A DNA stretch of 64,000 bases from Bacteroidota bacterium (GTDB lineage Bacteria > Bacteroidota > Ignavibacteria > Kryptoniales > JAKASW01), in assembly GCA_021789975.1 (NCBI GenBank), contig JAJYIT010000002.1, positions 247,653-311,652 of the forward strand. Reading direction: 5' to 3'. Position numbers and translations under genes: made by a program. Shown in pieces: positions 20,905 through 29,912 of the stretch; position 1 is the first letter of the stretch; the number at the start of each line of letters is the position of its first letter. The notes below the pieces were generated by a model, which made no database searches, was not told the origin of the DNA, and saw only the letters and a list, made by a program, of their open reading frames with translations.

Positions 20905-21255
20905 TCAGCTTCCGCAATAGTCTACTTCAATGACCGAGATATCCTTCAATTGTCCTGCAGTCAAACTCACTTCTCCGTTATCGTCGAAGAAGATCGGCGA
21001 GCTAAGCGAGCCTCTGAAAAGAACCAGCCTCACCGGAACTTCTCTGCGAGCGTGAAGCGTAATCCCGTCGGAGGTGGATTGAATGCTCGTCCCGATGAAT
21101 ATGTCTGCGACCACTTTTGTAGAATCCAAGTTGAAGACCGATCCGGGAATCACTCTGAGCGTAACTGAAACGCTTGCGCTCGCAGACCTGATTTGAGCAT
21201 CCAACGGAATTGTTACAAGCATTACGCCTGCAACTACGAGAAATATTTTTCGCAC
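20905..21255 (-). CDS. Small secreted protein next to the usher gene (unknown)
   Basis: This 116-residue protein has a clear signal peptide (MRKIFLVVAGVMLVTIPLDA, probable cut after DAQ). The mature part is about 95 residues of alternating hydrophobic and polar strands (ASASVSVTLRVIPG near its start), consistent with an Ig-like or pilin-like beta sandwich, and ends in DYCGS. It lies about 105 bp downstream of the usher-like gene on the same strand, and a strong Shine-Dalgarno (GAGGAGAA) precedes it. It could be the subunit exported by the usher, but I do not recognise the family and no donor strand was identified. It contains a single Cys near the C-terminus. Confidence 0.72.
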   Translation of the reverse strand: MRKIFLVVAGVMLVTIPLDAQIRSASASVSVTLRVIPGSVFNLDSTKVVADIFIGTSIQSTSDGITLHARREVPVRLVLFRGSLSSPIFFDDNGEVSLTAGQLKDISVIEVDYCGS

Positions 21256-21360
21256 GACACATATTCTCCTCTTTATATCTGAGATGCCCTTTCTACCTCA
21301 GACGGTGTAGAGTGACCATACAGACGCGACCATCATGTTGAATGCGCGCAGTAACTCATT

Positions 21361-24300
21361 TCAATCCCGAAGGGATGAAACTGTTTTAGAGAGATCAACC
21401 GATGTGAGCATCGCTCGCCCTTTGTCCTGCCTACCACCAGGCAGGCCCGAGGCGCCATGTGGTGCCATTCGATCAGGGTGACTAAATGCTTTCTTTGCTG
21501 TTCTGGAATCATCCGGCGACTGCCGGACAGGTGGTTGAAGCGATTGATTCGAAGGACGAGCGAATCGCAGGAGACGAAGAGTCTCCTCATGATGAGCAGC
21601 GCTGAGAATGTCAGAGGATGCCTCAGTCTTCGATCCTCCACGCACAGAGTCCGGCAATACTTTCTTCATGTAAACTTTCGACAGAGTGTCTGCCGCCTCC
21701 CTTTTTGTCTCCGGTTCTTTTTGAGGTACAATAGCCGGCACAGTCTGCTTATCGATTTCTTCCTTGACCTTGGGGGTCACCTTCTCAACTACTATCTCCA
21801 GCGTGTCGATGATGTCTGCTTCCCGACCCCGGTGTACGACAACATCAAGCGGCCCGCCTTTCTGAACAGCCTGAAGGAACCGGAGCTGCGTTGAGTCGAT
21901 CGTAAGCGTGTAACTGTTCGGCGCGACATCCATCTTGTAGAAACCACCGTCTGCAAAAGTGCGAAGAGTATCGACCGCTTTCCCATCCTTTGCACGCATG
22001 ATAATTCTGGCGCCGCTCAGGGGGCTCTGTTTACCATTATTATCAAGATAAGCAGTACCCGAAATTGTCCCGCCCCGATAGAACGGTATCTCGATTCGCT
22101 TGAACTGGTTGGGATCGACAACAAATGAGAACTTGTCGATGAGCGGCACCAGGTTGGGATCGATCTGCTGCTTGTTGACCTGGAGGTTATAACGAAAATA
22201 GTTCTGGAGCTCCGACACATGTACGATACTGTCGCCGCCGACCGTGACCTTCCCCATGCCGCCGACTTTGACTCCATTGGATGCGATAAGTTCATCGCCG
22301 GCGTCATACTCGCTGTCGTTGTTGTCATCTGTAAACATGACGACATCCGCGCCGCCTTTGTTGGTCTGGTCGCGGTTTGAAAGGAGCATCATACCGTTGT
22401 TTTGATCCAGTGCAATCGAGCCGTAGAGTGAGTGACGTGACGTTAAATTCCCGGCCGATTCGTCGAACACCGACGACTCGCGCGTGAAGTCGAGGTCCAT
22501 GATCAGGCCGACTTCGAAGAAAGTCGATTGCGCAGGTATATTCCGATCGACCTGCAAATTGAGCTGCAGGTTCTGAAAGAAAGTCTTCGAAGCTTCGAAG
22601 TTAACATCCATCACGCTTTTGGTTTGCATATCGTATGCTGCTTCGCCGCGGAAAAGAAACGTACGCAGAAACCCCGGCACATCTCCGCCAGGGACAACAT
22701 ACATCGCCGTTGCCGTGATAATGCCGGTTCCATTCAAACTCCACGGCCGCAGGTCTGTGCCGATTCCCGTCTCGCTGTAACTCATGAGGAGTTGAACGTT
22801 AGCGAGCCTCATATTGAGGTCGAGCCGTGGAGACAACAGCCGTTCCGATGCAGCGTCTGTATAATTCTCTGAGAACCTGAATCCCGTTCCTTGCGAGATG
22901 AAATTGAGCGGAAGGTAAAACGACAGGTTTGCATTCTGTTGAGGCATCGTACCGAGAAGAGTATCGGTCACCAGATATTTTGCATACTGGACGAATATCC
23001 CGGCGTCGGAAGCGAAGAGAGCGTTTGCGTCGAATTTATAGTACGAGTTCGGAGCAATATCGGCGTCGAGAATGTATTGAGAGAATAATCGTGACGAGAA
23101 CCCGGCGTGGTATATCGGTCTTTGAAGACCGCTGTTTACGCTCTGCTCGATACCGCCTGTGAGCGACATCCAGTCGGTTGCACCATAGATGAGATTCGCA
23201 TTGCCGAAGTAGACATTCTTCGAAAGTCCATATAGATAATTACCTTGACCTGCCTGCGCATTGTATGTCAGGACTCCCTTCGGCACGAATGTAAACGGCA
23301 CCTGGATTTGCTTCTGCTGGACGTTGATGTCACCGTACTTGGAATATGTTTTTATCGTGACGCGCATCGTCCCGTATGTAAGAGGAAACTGGAAGCGATA
23401 GTAGCCTGCAGCATTGGATGTCTGGAAATCTACAAGACGATCGTTGAGGTACAGCTCGACCTGAGACTCGGGATCGGTGTAACCGTCCACGACGTAGTTG
23501 TCGAAAAGCACCCGCGGCTCGACCGGCTCGTTCGACAGCGAAATGCCGGTAACGCTCGGAATGAAATTGCTTCCGGTGAGAACCTGGCCCGCCGTGAGCG
23601 AGCTGAAGTAATCGTTATCGCGCACGACGTACCGCCAGCGTACGTTGGTGAATGAAGGAGTCTCGCCTGTTACGCCGATGAGGCTCCCCTGGAAATCTCC
23701 CCCCAGGACTTCCCCACCACCTGTCAGCGTGTAAGTGTTCGACAGAGGTGTAAACCTGTTCAAGGAGGAGGTCAGACTGTAGTCGAGCACCCCGCCGCCA
23801 AGTAAAGATCGTCTGCGGTCCAAGAGAAGCGGATATTTCTCCGGCACGAGAGAAGTGCTCTGCATATTTTCGCGCTCCCGTGCGGCTTTCATACGTACAA
23901 ACACGTACAAGTTCTTATTCGTCTCGGCCATGATCTGCAACCGGTTCATATTAACGGTGCTCCTGACACCGAAGATCTCTTCCCATTTGTCTCTTGAAAG
24001 ATAGATGTCCATATCGCCTTTGAAGATATCTTGCTTCGTGAGCCGGTACCGGTTGTCACCGACCACGATAAGCCGCTTCACCGGATCGATCGTCATCGGG
24101 AACTCGGATGAGAGGTACGTCCCCTTCAGGACATTTTGTCCTTCGATCGTATAGTAGACCTCGAAGATGTTGAACAATTCCATGATAGGGAGATAGACTT
24201 CGTCCTTCTTTATGGCGACGGTAACATTGTAGCTTCCCAAGTTCTTGAGAGTGAAGCCGAACACGACTTCGTCGTAGTCGGGAGACTGCTGTGCCATGAC

Positions 24301-24369
24301 GGGTGAAGGAGATAGCTGGCAGAGTAGGATAGCTAAACCCATGAAAAGGAAGAGACAGCGTTTGCTCAC
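21361..24369 (-). CDS. Usher-like outer membrane beta-barrel protein
   Basis: This 1002-residue protein starts at GTG 24369 and opens with a standard signal peptide (SKRCLFLFMGLAILL, cut near VMAQQ). An upstream TTG would add 69 residues translated from the repeat element and is rejected. After a periplasmic N-domain (about residues 30-190) comes a long beta-barrel. It contains the usher-like stretch FDNYVVDGYTDPESQVELYL and a plug-like beta domain that links growth to strand repeats (LYGLSKNVYFGNANLIYGAT and following). Near the C-terminus is a carboxypeptidase-regulatory-like beta domain (GTISGTAYLDNNGKQSPLSG) preceded by an SdrD-like acidic loop (FTDDNNDSEYDAGDELI). These are the parts of chaperone-usher pores and related TcfC/CS1 ushers. 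No periplasmic chaperone gene is nearby. The final 60 residues look low in constraint and include translated repeat sequence. Confidence 0.72.
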   Translation of the reverse strand: MSKRCLFLFMGLAILLCQLSPSPVMAQQSPDYDEVVFGFTLKNLGSYNVTVAIKKDEVYLPIMELFNIFEVYYTIEGQNVLKGTYLSSEFPMTIDPVKRLIVVGDNRYRLTKQDIFKGDMDIYLSRDKWEEIFGVRSTVNMNRLQIMAETNKNLYVFVRMKAARERENMQSTSLVPEKYPLLLDRRRSLLGGGVLDYSLTSSLNRFTPLSNTYTLTGGGEVLGGDFQGSLIGVTGETPSFTNVRWRYVVRDNDYFSSLTAGQVLTGSNFIPSVTGISLSNEPVEPRVLFDNYVVDGYTDPESQVELYLNDRLVDFQTSNAAGYYRFQFPLTYGTMRVTIKTYSKYGDINVQQKQIQVPFTFVPKGVLTYNAQAGQGNYLYGLSKNVYFGNANLIYGATDWMSLTGGIEQSVNSGLQRPIYHAGFSSRLFSQYILDADIAPNSYYKFDANALFASDAGIFVQYAKYLVTDTLLGTMPQQNANLSFYLPLNFISQGTGFRFSENYTDAASERLLSPRLDLNMRLANVQLLMSYSETGIGTDLRPWSLNGTGIITATAMYVVPGGDVPGFLRTFLFRGEAAYDMQTKSVMDVNFEASKTFFQNLQLNLQVDRNIPAQSTFFEVGLIMDLDFTRESSVFDESAGNLTSRHSLYGSIALDQNNGMMLLSNRDQTNKGGADVVMFTDDNNDSEYDAGDELIASNGVKVGGMGKVTVGGDSIVHVSELQNYFRYNLQVNKQQIDPNLVPLIDKFSFVVDPNQFKRIEIPFYRGGTISGTAYLDNNGKQSPLSGARIIMRAKDGKAVDTLRTFADGGFYKMDVAPNSYTLTIDSTQLRFLQAVQKGGPLDVVVHRGREADIIDTLEIVVEKVTPKVKEEIDKQTVPAIVPQKEPETKREAADTLSKVYMKKVLPDSVRGGSKTEASSDILSAAHHEETLRLLRFARPSNQSLQPPVRQSPDDSRTAKKAFSHPDRMAPHGASGLPGGRQDKGRAMLTSVDLSKTVSSLRD

Positions 24370-24791
24370 CCCTTTTTCGGTTTGAGGTTGCCCCCAAATC
24401 CCGCTCGCGTCATTCCCGAATGTTTCTACCGGGAATCCATACTGCGGAATGAACTGGATTCCCGCCTCAAGCCCGCCTACCGGACAGGCAGGGACGTGGG
24501 AATGACACGTAGGGATAGGTTGTCTTCGCTTTGGGACGGACTCCAAGACACGCGAGTGAGGATTTATGAACTTCAATTATGGTACTTCCCTGACATAGAA
24601 AAAACATTTGCCCTGGTCGAAAAGAAAGAACACCGCTAAGTCGCAGAGGCGCTGAGGCAATTCGTTCGGAGCGGGAAACCTTGTCAAGGGTAAAAAGAAA
24701 CCTTGACAAGGTTAGCTACCTTCGCAAGGTCACCCGCTAAGGTATATCCACCATCACTTCCTTTGTCACCGGTGGCGCCTGCACGAGATCC
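24370..24791. other. Gap between usher and repeat protein, containing a MITE-like element
   Basis: These 422 bp hold no gene. The left third is the repeat at 24409-24506, listed separately. The right part (about 24630-24660) contains the phrase CGCTAAGTCGCAGAGGCGCT, of a kind that recurs as dispersed sequence in many bacterial genomes, next to the direct repeat CCTTGTCAAGG/CCTTGACAAGG near 24680-24710. The usher promoter should be here or further upstream. Confidence 0.45.
24409..24506. repeat. MITE-like palindromic repeat with 9-bp terminal inverted repeats
   Basis: The 98-bp element begins GTCATTCCC and ends GGGAATGAC, a perfect 9-bp inverted pair. Inside are a second perfect pair (GGGAATCCA at 24431 and TGGATTCCC about 25 bases later) and the palindromic module CCTACCGGACAGGCAGG. 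The structure folds into nested hairpins and contains no gene. The inner module is shared in shorter form by sites at 21427-21447 and inside the attC site at 53402-53558, so it belongs to a dispersed family in this genome. Confidence 0.7.
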
Positions 24792-27700
24792 TCAGCCGCA
24801 ACATCCGACCGCTACGAAACCGGTGAAAGTGCCGCCCGGGAAGCTGTTAGAGCTAAGTATCAGTTTCCCCTGTCCTGAGACGGTTCCGAAATCATGGCCG
24901 GTGGTCGTGTGCAGGTTGAGGACCCCACCAGCGTTGAGAGTGAGAGAAGAGGTCTTCTTAGCGTTTGCGCTGATGGAAATAGTTCGCCCGTTAAGAATTG
25001 TGACCCTATCCGCCCCCGACATACTCGGTACTCTTGCGTTCGTCCAGGTTCTTCCTGATGGATCCGTGGTCCACGTATTCGGATCATCCCAATTCCCGGA
25101 CTGATACGAATATAGTCCCATGACGGAAGAGATACCAATTGCGAAATAAACAGGAAAAGAAGATGCAGCTTGCACTGAAGTGATCGTCGCGCCGATATTT
25201 GTTCCGCCGATGGAAGCGTAGTTACCGGACTGCATGGTCGATTGAGCGATTGCGTTAGTTGGAATCAATCCGTTCTCTGCAAGCTGGATCGTCGCACTCG
25301 CGAGAGTCCCGCCTGAAGTTTCCACATGCCAATTCCGCGGCGCAACACTCGTAATCGTCGAATCGCCGGTTAAGGCACCAGTCGGAATTTCGGTTACTTT
25401 TACGACGGGTGATGATCCCGCAGCCGTCCTTACGTTGACCAACGCAAGCGGGCGAAAATTTCCCGGATCCCCGACAGGAAAAGTATATGAAGTACCATCT
25501 GCTGCAACTCCGGCTGCAAGGGTCAATGCCAAAGGTCCGTTGATGTATGAACTGGCGGATGCACCGATAATGCTACTCGTTGAAGTACTTTCTGTTGTCA
25601 GGAGGTTCGTTGAGGAAGTAGTAACAATTCCCGACACCAGCGTCAGCGTTCCGGAAACCGATACGGGATCCCCAAACTGGACGCCGGCGGAGTTGTTTAT
25701 GGTGAGATCGTTGAACGCCGTGGGAGTCGTGCCTCCGATAGTCTGAGGAGAAATGCCGTTGAAGGTGACGGTCGAGCTGCCGGGGGTGATCGTCACACCG
25801 TTATTCGTCCAGTTTCCTGAAATTGACATCGCCCCATTCGGAAGGGTCACTGTGCCGCTTCCGCTGAATGTCAGGTTGCAATAATCATTCAGATGAACTG
25901 CTTGATTCGCACCTGCATAGTTTACAGTGTTGCCGGATGCGATCGCGGCTAATGTTGAGATTGTGGAGGTGCCGCCGATATTCAAAGTATAACCTGCCTC
26001 ATTAGCTAAAGCACCGGCACCAGAGAGAGACGTACCGACAGTGAGCCCACAAGAATTTGAGTAGGTACCAGTAACTGCAAGATTAGGTATTGAGATTGCG
26101 GCCGAACCGCCTATCGTTTTCGAAGAGCCGCTGAAAGTGTGTGTTCCCGTACTCGCTGTATATGTCCCGTTGTTTGTAAAACTCCCTGCGACACTAACGG
26201 TCGCAGCACCGAATTCCGTGAGTGTACCACTAACCGTGACGTTTGAACCGAACACGAGCGACGCCGCTGCGATTTCCGTGAAGTCTGCTCCGCCATTGAT
26301 AGTCACCGCACCGGCAAATGTCTTCGCTTCCGTCACGGATGTAATTGCAAGAGTTCCGCTTGTCCCTCCGCCGACAGTCGTCGTACCGGATACAGACAGG
26401 CTGTGCGCCGGAACGGTGAACGAAGTGTTGTCACCTATGTTTAGATTGCCTCCGACAGTCAGGTTGGCGCCCGTAGTCACCTTCGCGGCGCCGGTCAATG
26501 ATAGGTCTCCGTTCACCGTCGTCACCGCAAACGTCTTGTCTCCATTGCCGCTGAGAATCAGGTTATGATAAGTGGTCACTTTGACTGTCTGTGCGTCCCC
26601 TGTGTAATTCACGGTGTTGTCCGATGCGCTCGCATTTAACGTGGGGGTGATTGCTGTGCCACTATAGTTTAACGTCGAGTTATTTCCTTGAGCCCATGTG
26701 CCTGTCGCAGTTCCAAGGTCGCCGACTGAAACCACGCCATTATTTGTCACTGTGTGCCGCCTGTTAATTGTCATCGTGCCGGTAATCGTGAGATCAGCCG
26801 TCGAATTAATCGTGTGGCTCGTGCTAGCAGTCATCGGGGCTGCAATGGTTCCTGTTCCGTCTATTGTGGCTCCTGACCCGCTTAGCGTTATACCTCCCGT
26901 CCCATTCAAGGATCCATTAACAAGAAGATTTCCTGAAACGGTTTCCGAATACGTCCCAACATCCAAAGAGCTGCCAGGCGCCACATCGCCGATACTCAAA
27001 GTCACCGTGGTGAATGCAGATCCGGAAGTGACTCCCATTGCGTTGTTGATTTTCAAAATACCAAGCGACCGACCGCCACCATAAAGAAAAACGTTTTGAA
27101 GAGTTGCGCCATTTAAGTTGATCACGCTAGCGGCCGGAGGGGTGGTAAATCCCCCGCCGACTGCCCCCGCACCGTTATCTACGTTCCCACCAATATTGAT
27201 TGTTCCGGCTCCGGTAATATCAATATGGTTTTCTGCAAAACTGCCCTGCATCGTGAGGTCGCCTCTGATCGTGATCCCCCCCGTCGTCAGGGAGACGATG
27301 CAATCACGCCTGTTGTTTCCCGTGTTTGCCATGGTTATCGAGCCGGCGTTCAGACTACCTGCGCCGACAGCCATTGTATTTGTTCTATAGTTGCTCGTCG
27401 GAGCGTCGATTGTGGTCGGGCCACTGACGGTTAGAGCTGTGCCGGAATTGAATGTGAGTGTAGTATTGGTACTGGTGCCCGAAATGTTGATAGAAGCAAC
27501 TGGGTTGACCGGCGAGACATCCAGCGTAATCGAATTACCGTTCTGGATAGTCACATTAGCGGTACCGGGCTTTTGACCCGGATACCCAACTGTATCCGGC
27601 GGTGTCGTCCAGCCGTTACCATCATAATACTGCCAACTTCCGATGGCACTCCAAATGCCGGAACTTGCGCTGCGATAATCGCCGACCGATTGCGCAAGGA

Positions 27701-27821
27701 TCGGGTTTATTGCTGCCTCGCCAACCACCATAGTGATAACCAACGCTATGACGAAACTCGATGTGCTGTGTACTTGCCTCACCTGTAATTGTGTGTCTTC
27801 AAACTCGAGTCGATAAATCAA
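24792..27821 (-). CDS. Large secreted beta-repeat protein (adhesin-like)
   Basis: The frame encodes up to 1009 residues. The first possible start is TTG at 27821. GTG at 27782 gives a more conventional signal peptide (hydrophobic core SFVIALVITMVV, cut near ILAQS). The mature protein is extremely rich in Gly, Thr, Ser, Asn and Val, with degenerate repeats of about 20-30 residues built on phrases such as GNLNIG, SGTTTVGGGTSGT and AGAVTINGGADFTEI, as in right-handed beta-solenoid surface proteins. A WSAIGSWQYYDGNGW/WDDPNTWTTDPSGRTW motif appears once near each end of the mature protein and resembles the capping motif seen in Bacteroidota surface proteins. No C-terminal type IX sorting domain or autotransporter barrel is seen. 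The protein ends abruptly at VGCCG. It lies upstream of the usher gene on the same strand. Confidence 0.75.
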   Translation of the reverse strand: MIYRLEFEDTQLQVRQVHSTSSFVIALVITMVVGEAAINPILAQSVGDYRSASSGIWSAIGSWQYYDGNGWTTPPDTVGYPGQKPGTANVTIQNGNSITLDVSPVNPVASINISGTSTNTTLTFNSGTALTVSGPTTIDAPTSNYRTNTMAVGAGSLNAGSITMANTGNNRRDCIVSLTTGGITIRGDLTMQGSFAENHIDITGAGTINIGGNVDNGAGAVGGGFTTPPAASVINLNGATLQNVFLYGGGRSLGILKINNAMGVTSGSAFTTVTLSIGDVAPGSSLDVGTYSETVSGNLLVNGSLNGTGGITLSGSGATIDGTGTIAAPMTASTSHTINSTADLTITGTMTINRRHTVTNNGVVSVGDLGTATGTWAQGNNSTLNYSGTAITPTLNASASDNTVNYTGDAQTVKVTTYHNLILSGNGDKTFAVTTVNGDLSLTGAAKVTTGANLTVGGNLNIGDNTSFTVPAHSLSVSGTTTVGGGTSGTLAITSVTEAKTFAGAVTINGGADFTEIAAASLVFGSNVTVSGTLTEFGAATVSVAGSFTNNGTYTASTGTHTFSGSSKTIGGSAAISIPNLAVTGTYSNSCGLTVGTSLSGAGALANEAGYTLNIGGTSTISTLAAIASGNTVNYAGANQAVHLNDYCNLTFSGSGTVTLPNGAMSISGNWTNNGVTITPGSSTVTFNGISPQTIGGTTPTAFNDLTINNSAGVQFGDPVSVSGTLTLVSGIVTTSSTNLLTTESTSTSSIIGASASSYINGPLALTLAAGVAADGTSYTFPVGDPGNFRPLALVNVRTAAGSSPVVKVTEIPTGALTGDSTITSVAPRNWHVETSGGTLASATIQLAENGLIPTNAIAQSTMQSGNYASIGGTNIGATITSVQAASSFPVYFAIGISSVMGLYSYQSGNWDDPNTWTTDPSGRTWTNARVPSMSGADRVTILNGRTISISANAKKTSSLTLNAGGVLNLHTTTGHDFGTVSGQGKLILSSNSFPGGTFTGFVAVGCCG

Positions 27822-29120
27822 TATTCTCGTTCAGTGACGATGTTTGAGCAACTGCTATGCTGCTTTGGAATGCTATCGACGGTCTCGTATTCCTAACATG
27901 TCGCATAAGACATTTTTCTAGACACTAGTCCAAGCTGCTTGATCACGCTCAGACAGCCGATCCCTGATAAACAGCATTGCCGCAAATTACACCTGCTGGA
28001 CGCTCTCCTTCTTCAGATCCACAATCTCGATGTTTGTTGCCTTGCTCTCCATCTCGCAGCTACGACGCTTCTCTTCTCTCGCAACGAAATTTCTATTGCC
28101 ACCCGCCGGACTGGTGTCCGATCTCTGTTGCTTGCGTAGATCGGTCAACCCGGTCTCACCCCTATACCCTACCCATTCAAACCTGAGGCTATTTTCACGC
28201 CAGAATCTCTTTCCTGTACTCCCCCTGGTTTCACTCCGGGGGTTCATAATGCCACCGGCGGGGTCAGTCGCCTTTTGCCCTTTTCCAATTGTCCAGCTAC
28301 CTTCCTGCCTAATCAACTCTGTACCTGCTCCCGCTATCGTTATCTCTCATGTCACAAAAGACCCGAACTCTAACAGTCATAGCTCATGTCCAGCCCTATT
28401 GCGAGTGCGGAGTTTATCCACCGGCACTTTAATGAGCCACACTTATTCCTGACAGTCGGTCCTTTTTAAGAACAACCGGTTTCTTCCCGAGAGTACTCCA
28501 GGCAATCATACTCCGGGTGCACTATTAGATTTGGAAAATTACGCTTGTCCACCCCTGACAGGGAAGGATATTCCTATCAACAGGGGTACGGGCAGGTAAC
28601 GTGGCACTCTGCACTGGTCATTATATTGCGCAGCGTCCCGCGTCCGGCAGGAATAACTGGCGTCACTGTACCTCGCTTCCCAGCGGAATGGAATCAAGCC
28701 TTAGACGCTCAGAGAGGAAAAACAATATGGGCTTGCAGCCAAGTTCGTTCCGCTTCCAAATCCAAGTTGCTCAAGAATTTAGACGCTATCTCTCTAAAGA
28801 ATTGTAATGGTTCCTCACAACAGGAGGCAGGTAATTCAATAAATCCGAAGCACGATCAACGTATAAATTTAAGCGCGGCTATCGAAACTGTCAATAGAGA
28901 TTCTCATTTGCGGCACATCTAAGATCCGTCCCTAGTGTTGTTCCTCGGTGCCCTTGCCGGGGACCACAATGTCCGGGTCTATACTGAATTCGCGGTAGAA
29001 ATGGGGGACTGACGGCAATGCAGGGATCAGGTTCGTGTAAGACTATGTCTTCGACAGAAAGAATTCAAATTGACGCACTACCAATCTGAGAAATCCACGA
29101 AGAACAGCGCTTCTCTCGCC
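27822..29120. other. 1.3-kb stretch without a recognisable gene
   Basis: Open frames exist on both strands (for example minus 27987-28316 and plus 28545-28922) but none has a good ribosome binding site, a recognisable motif or compositional support. Around 28219-28248 there is a CCCCC/GGGGG hairpin. The minus-strand frame at 27987-28316 contains two copies of the short word PAGG, and may be a relic of a gene, but I cannot name a family. No tRNA-like or CRISPR-like structure was seen. Confidence 0.45.
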
Positions 29121-29912
29121 CTATTTTCTTTGTCTCGCGATTTCCGCCATCACTATTGAAGCCGCTACGCCAACGTTCAGCGACTCCATCTTCCCCACTC
29201 TCGGAATAAAAACGCTCGCGTCGCAAACCTGGGAGATCTCCTTTGAAATTCCTGACGCTTCCGATCCCAACACAATTGCCAGCTTCAATGGAAATCCATA
29301 TTCGAAACAACTCGCCTTGCCATCTTGAGTCGACGCAATCACTGCAAAGCCGACTTTGTGGAGCTCGGGCATCACTTCATTCAGGTCAGCTTCCTGTACC
29401 ACCTTAAGCCGGAGTACCGCAGCCATCGCGGACCTGACAACTTTCGGATTGTAGACGTCCACACTGCTTCCCGCCACCACAATACCGTCAATGCCGAACC
29501 ATGCGGCGGATCTGAGAATTGTACCGAGGTTGCCGGGATCGGATACTCTATCAAGTATTAGTATGGTAGCACTCCTTTTCGACCGAATTTCAGAGGATAG
29601 GTCCTCGAATGTAAATTCCGGAATTGATGCTACGGCAATTATACCCTGACTCGACTCCGTCGTAGAGAGTTTCCTAAACTTAGTCGCCGGTATCTCTTCG
29701 ATTTCGATTCCTTGCTCTTTCGCTGAGGAAAAAACGGATTCGAACCTATCGGAGTTGGCACCAAGATCTAAAATGATCTTCCTTACTCCAGCGCCCTCCT
29801 CCAATGCTTCACTCACAGAACGTACGCCCTCTATGAGGAAGAGCTTCTGCGCCCGTCTTCCCTTGCGATCTCTAAGCTCCGAGAGCCTTTTGATATCGGA
29901 AATTGTGATCAC
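29121..29912 (-). CDS. TrmH/SpoU-family RNA 2'-O-methyltransferase
   Basis: This 263-residue SPOUT-fold enzyme probably methylates a ribose 2'-OH in rRNA or tRNA using SAM. An N-terminal SpoU substrate-binding domain (about residues 5-80) precedes the catalytic knot, with motif 1 LDRVSDPGNLGTILRSAAWF, motif 2 AIVLGSEASGIS and motif 3 IPRVGKMESLNVGVAASIVM. This arrangement is that of RlmB/TsnR-like proteins. The precise target cannot be read from the sequence. Its ATG overlaps the end of the ClC channel gene upstream by four bases (ATGA), so the two are co-translated. Confidence 0.93.
   Translation of the reverse strand: MITISDIKRLSELRDRKGRRAQKLFLIEGVRSVSEALEEGAGVRKIILDLGANSDRFESVFSSAKEQGIEIEEIPATKFRKLSTTESSQGIIAVASIPEFTFEDLSSEIRSKRSATILILDRVSDPGNLGTILRSAAWFGIDGIVVAGSSVDVYNPKVVRSAMAAVLRLKVVQEADLNEVMPELHKVGFAVIASTQDGKASCFEYGFPLKLAIVLGSEASGISKEISQVCDASVFIPRVGKMESLNVGVAASIVMAEIARQRK

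Noticed and set aside
24370..24576. 69-residue N-terminal extension of the usher from TTG 24576
   Set aside because: It translates the MITE-like repeat, whereas GTG 24369 begins a normal signal peptide.
27987..28922. Frames at 27987-28316 (minus) and 28545-28922 (plus) as small genes
   Set aside because: No Shine-Dalgarno, motif or compositional support; kept as an unassigned gap.
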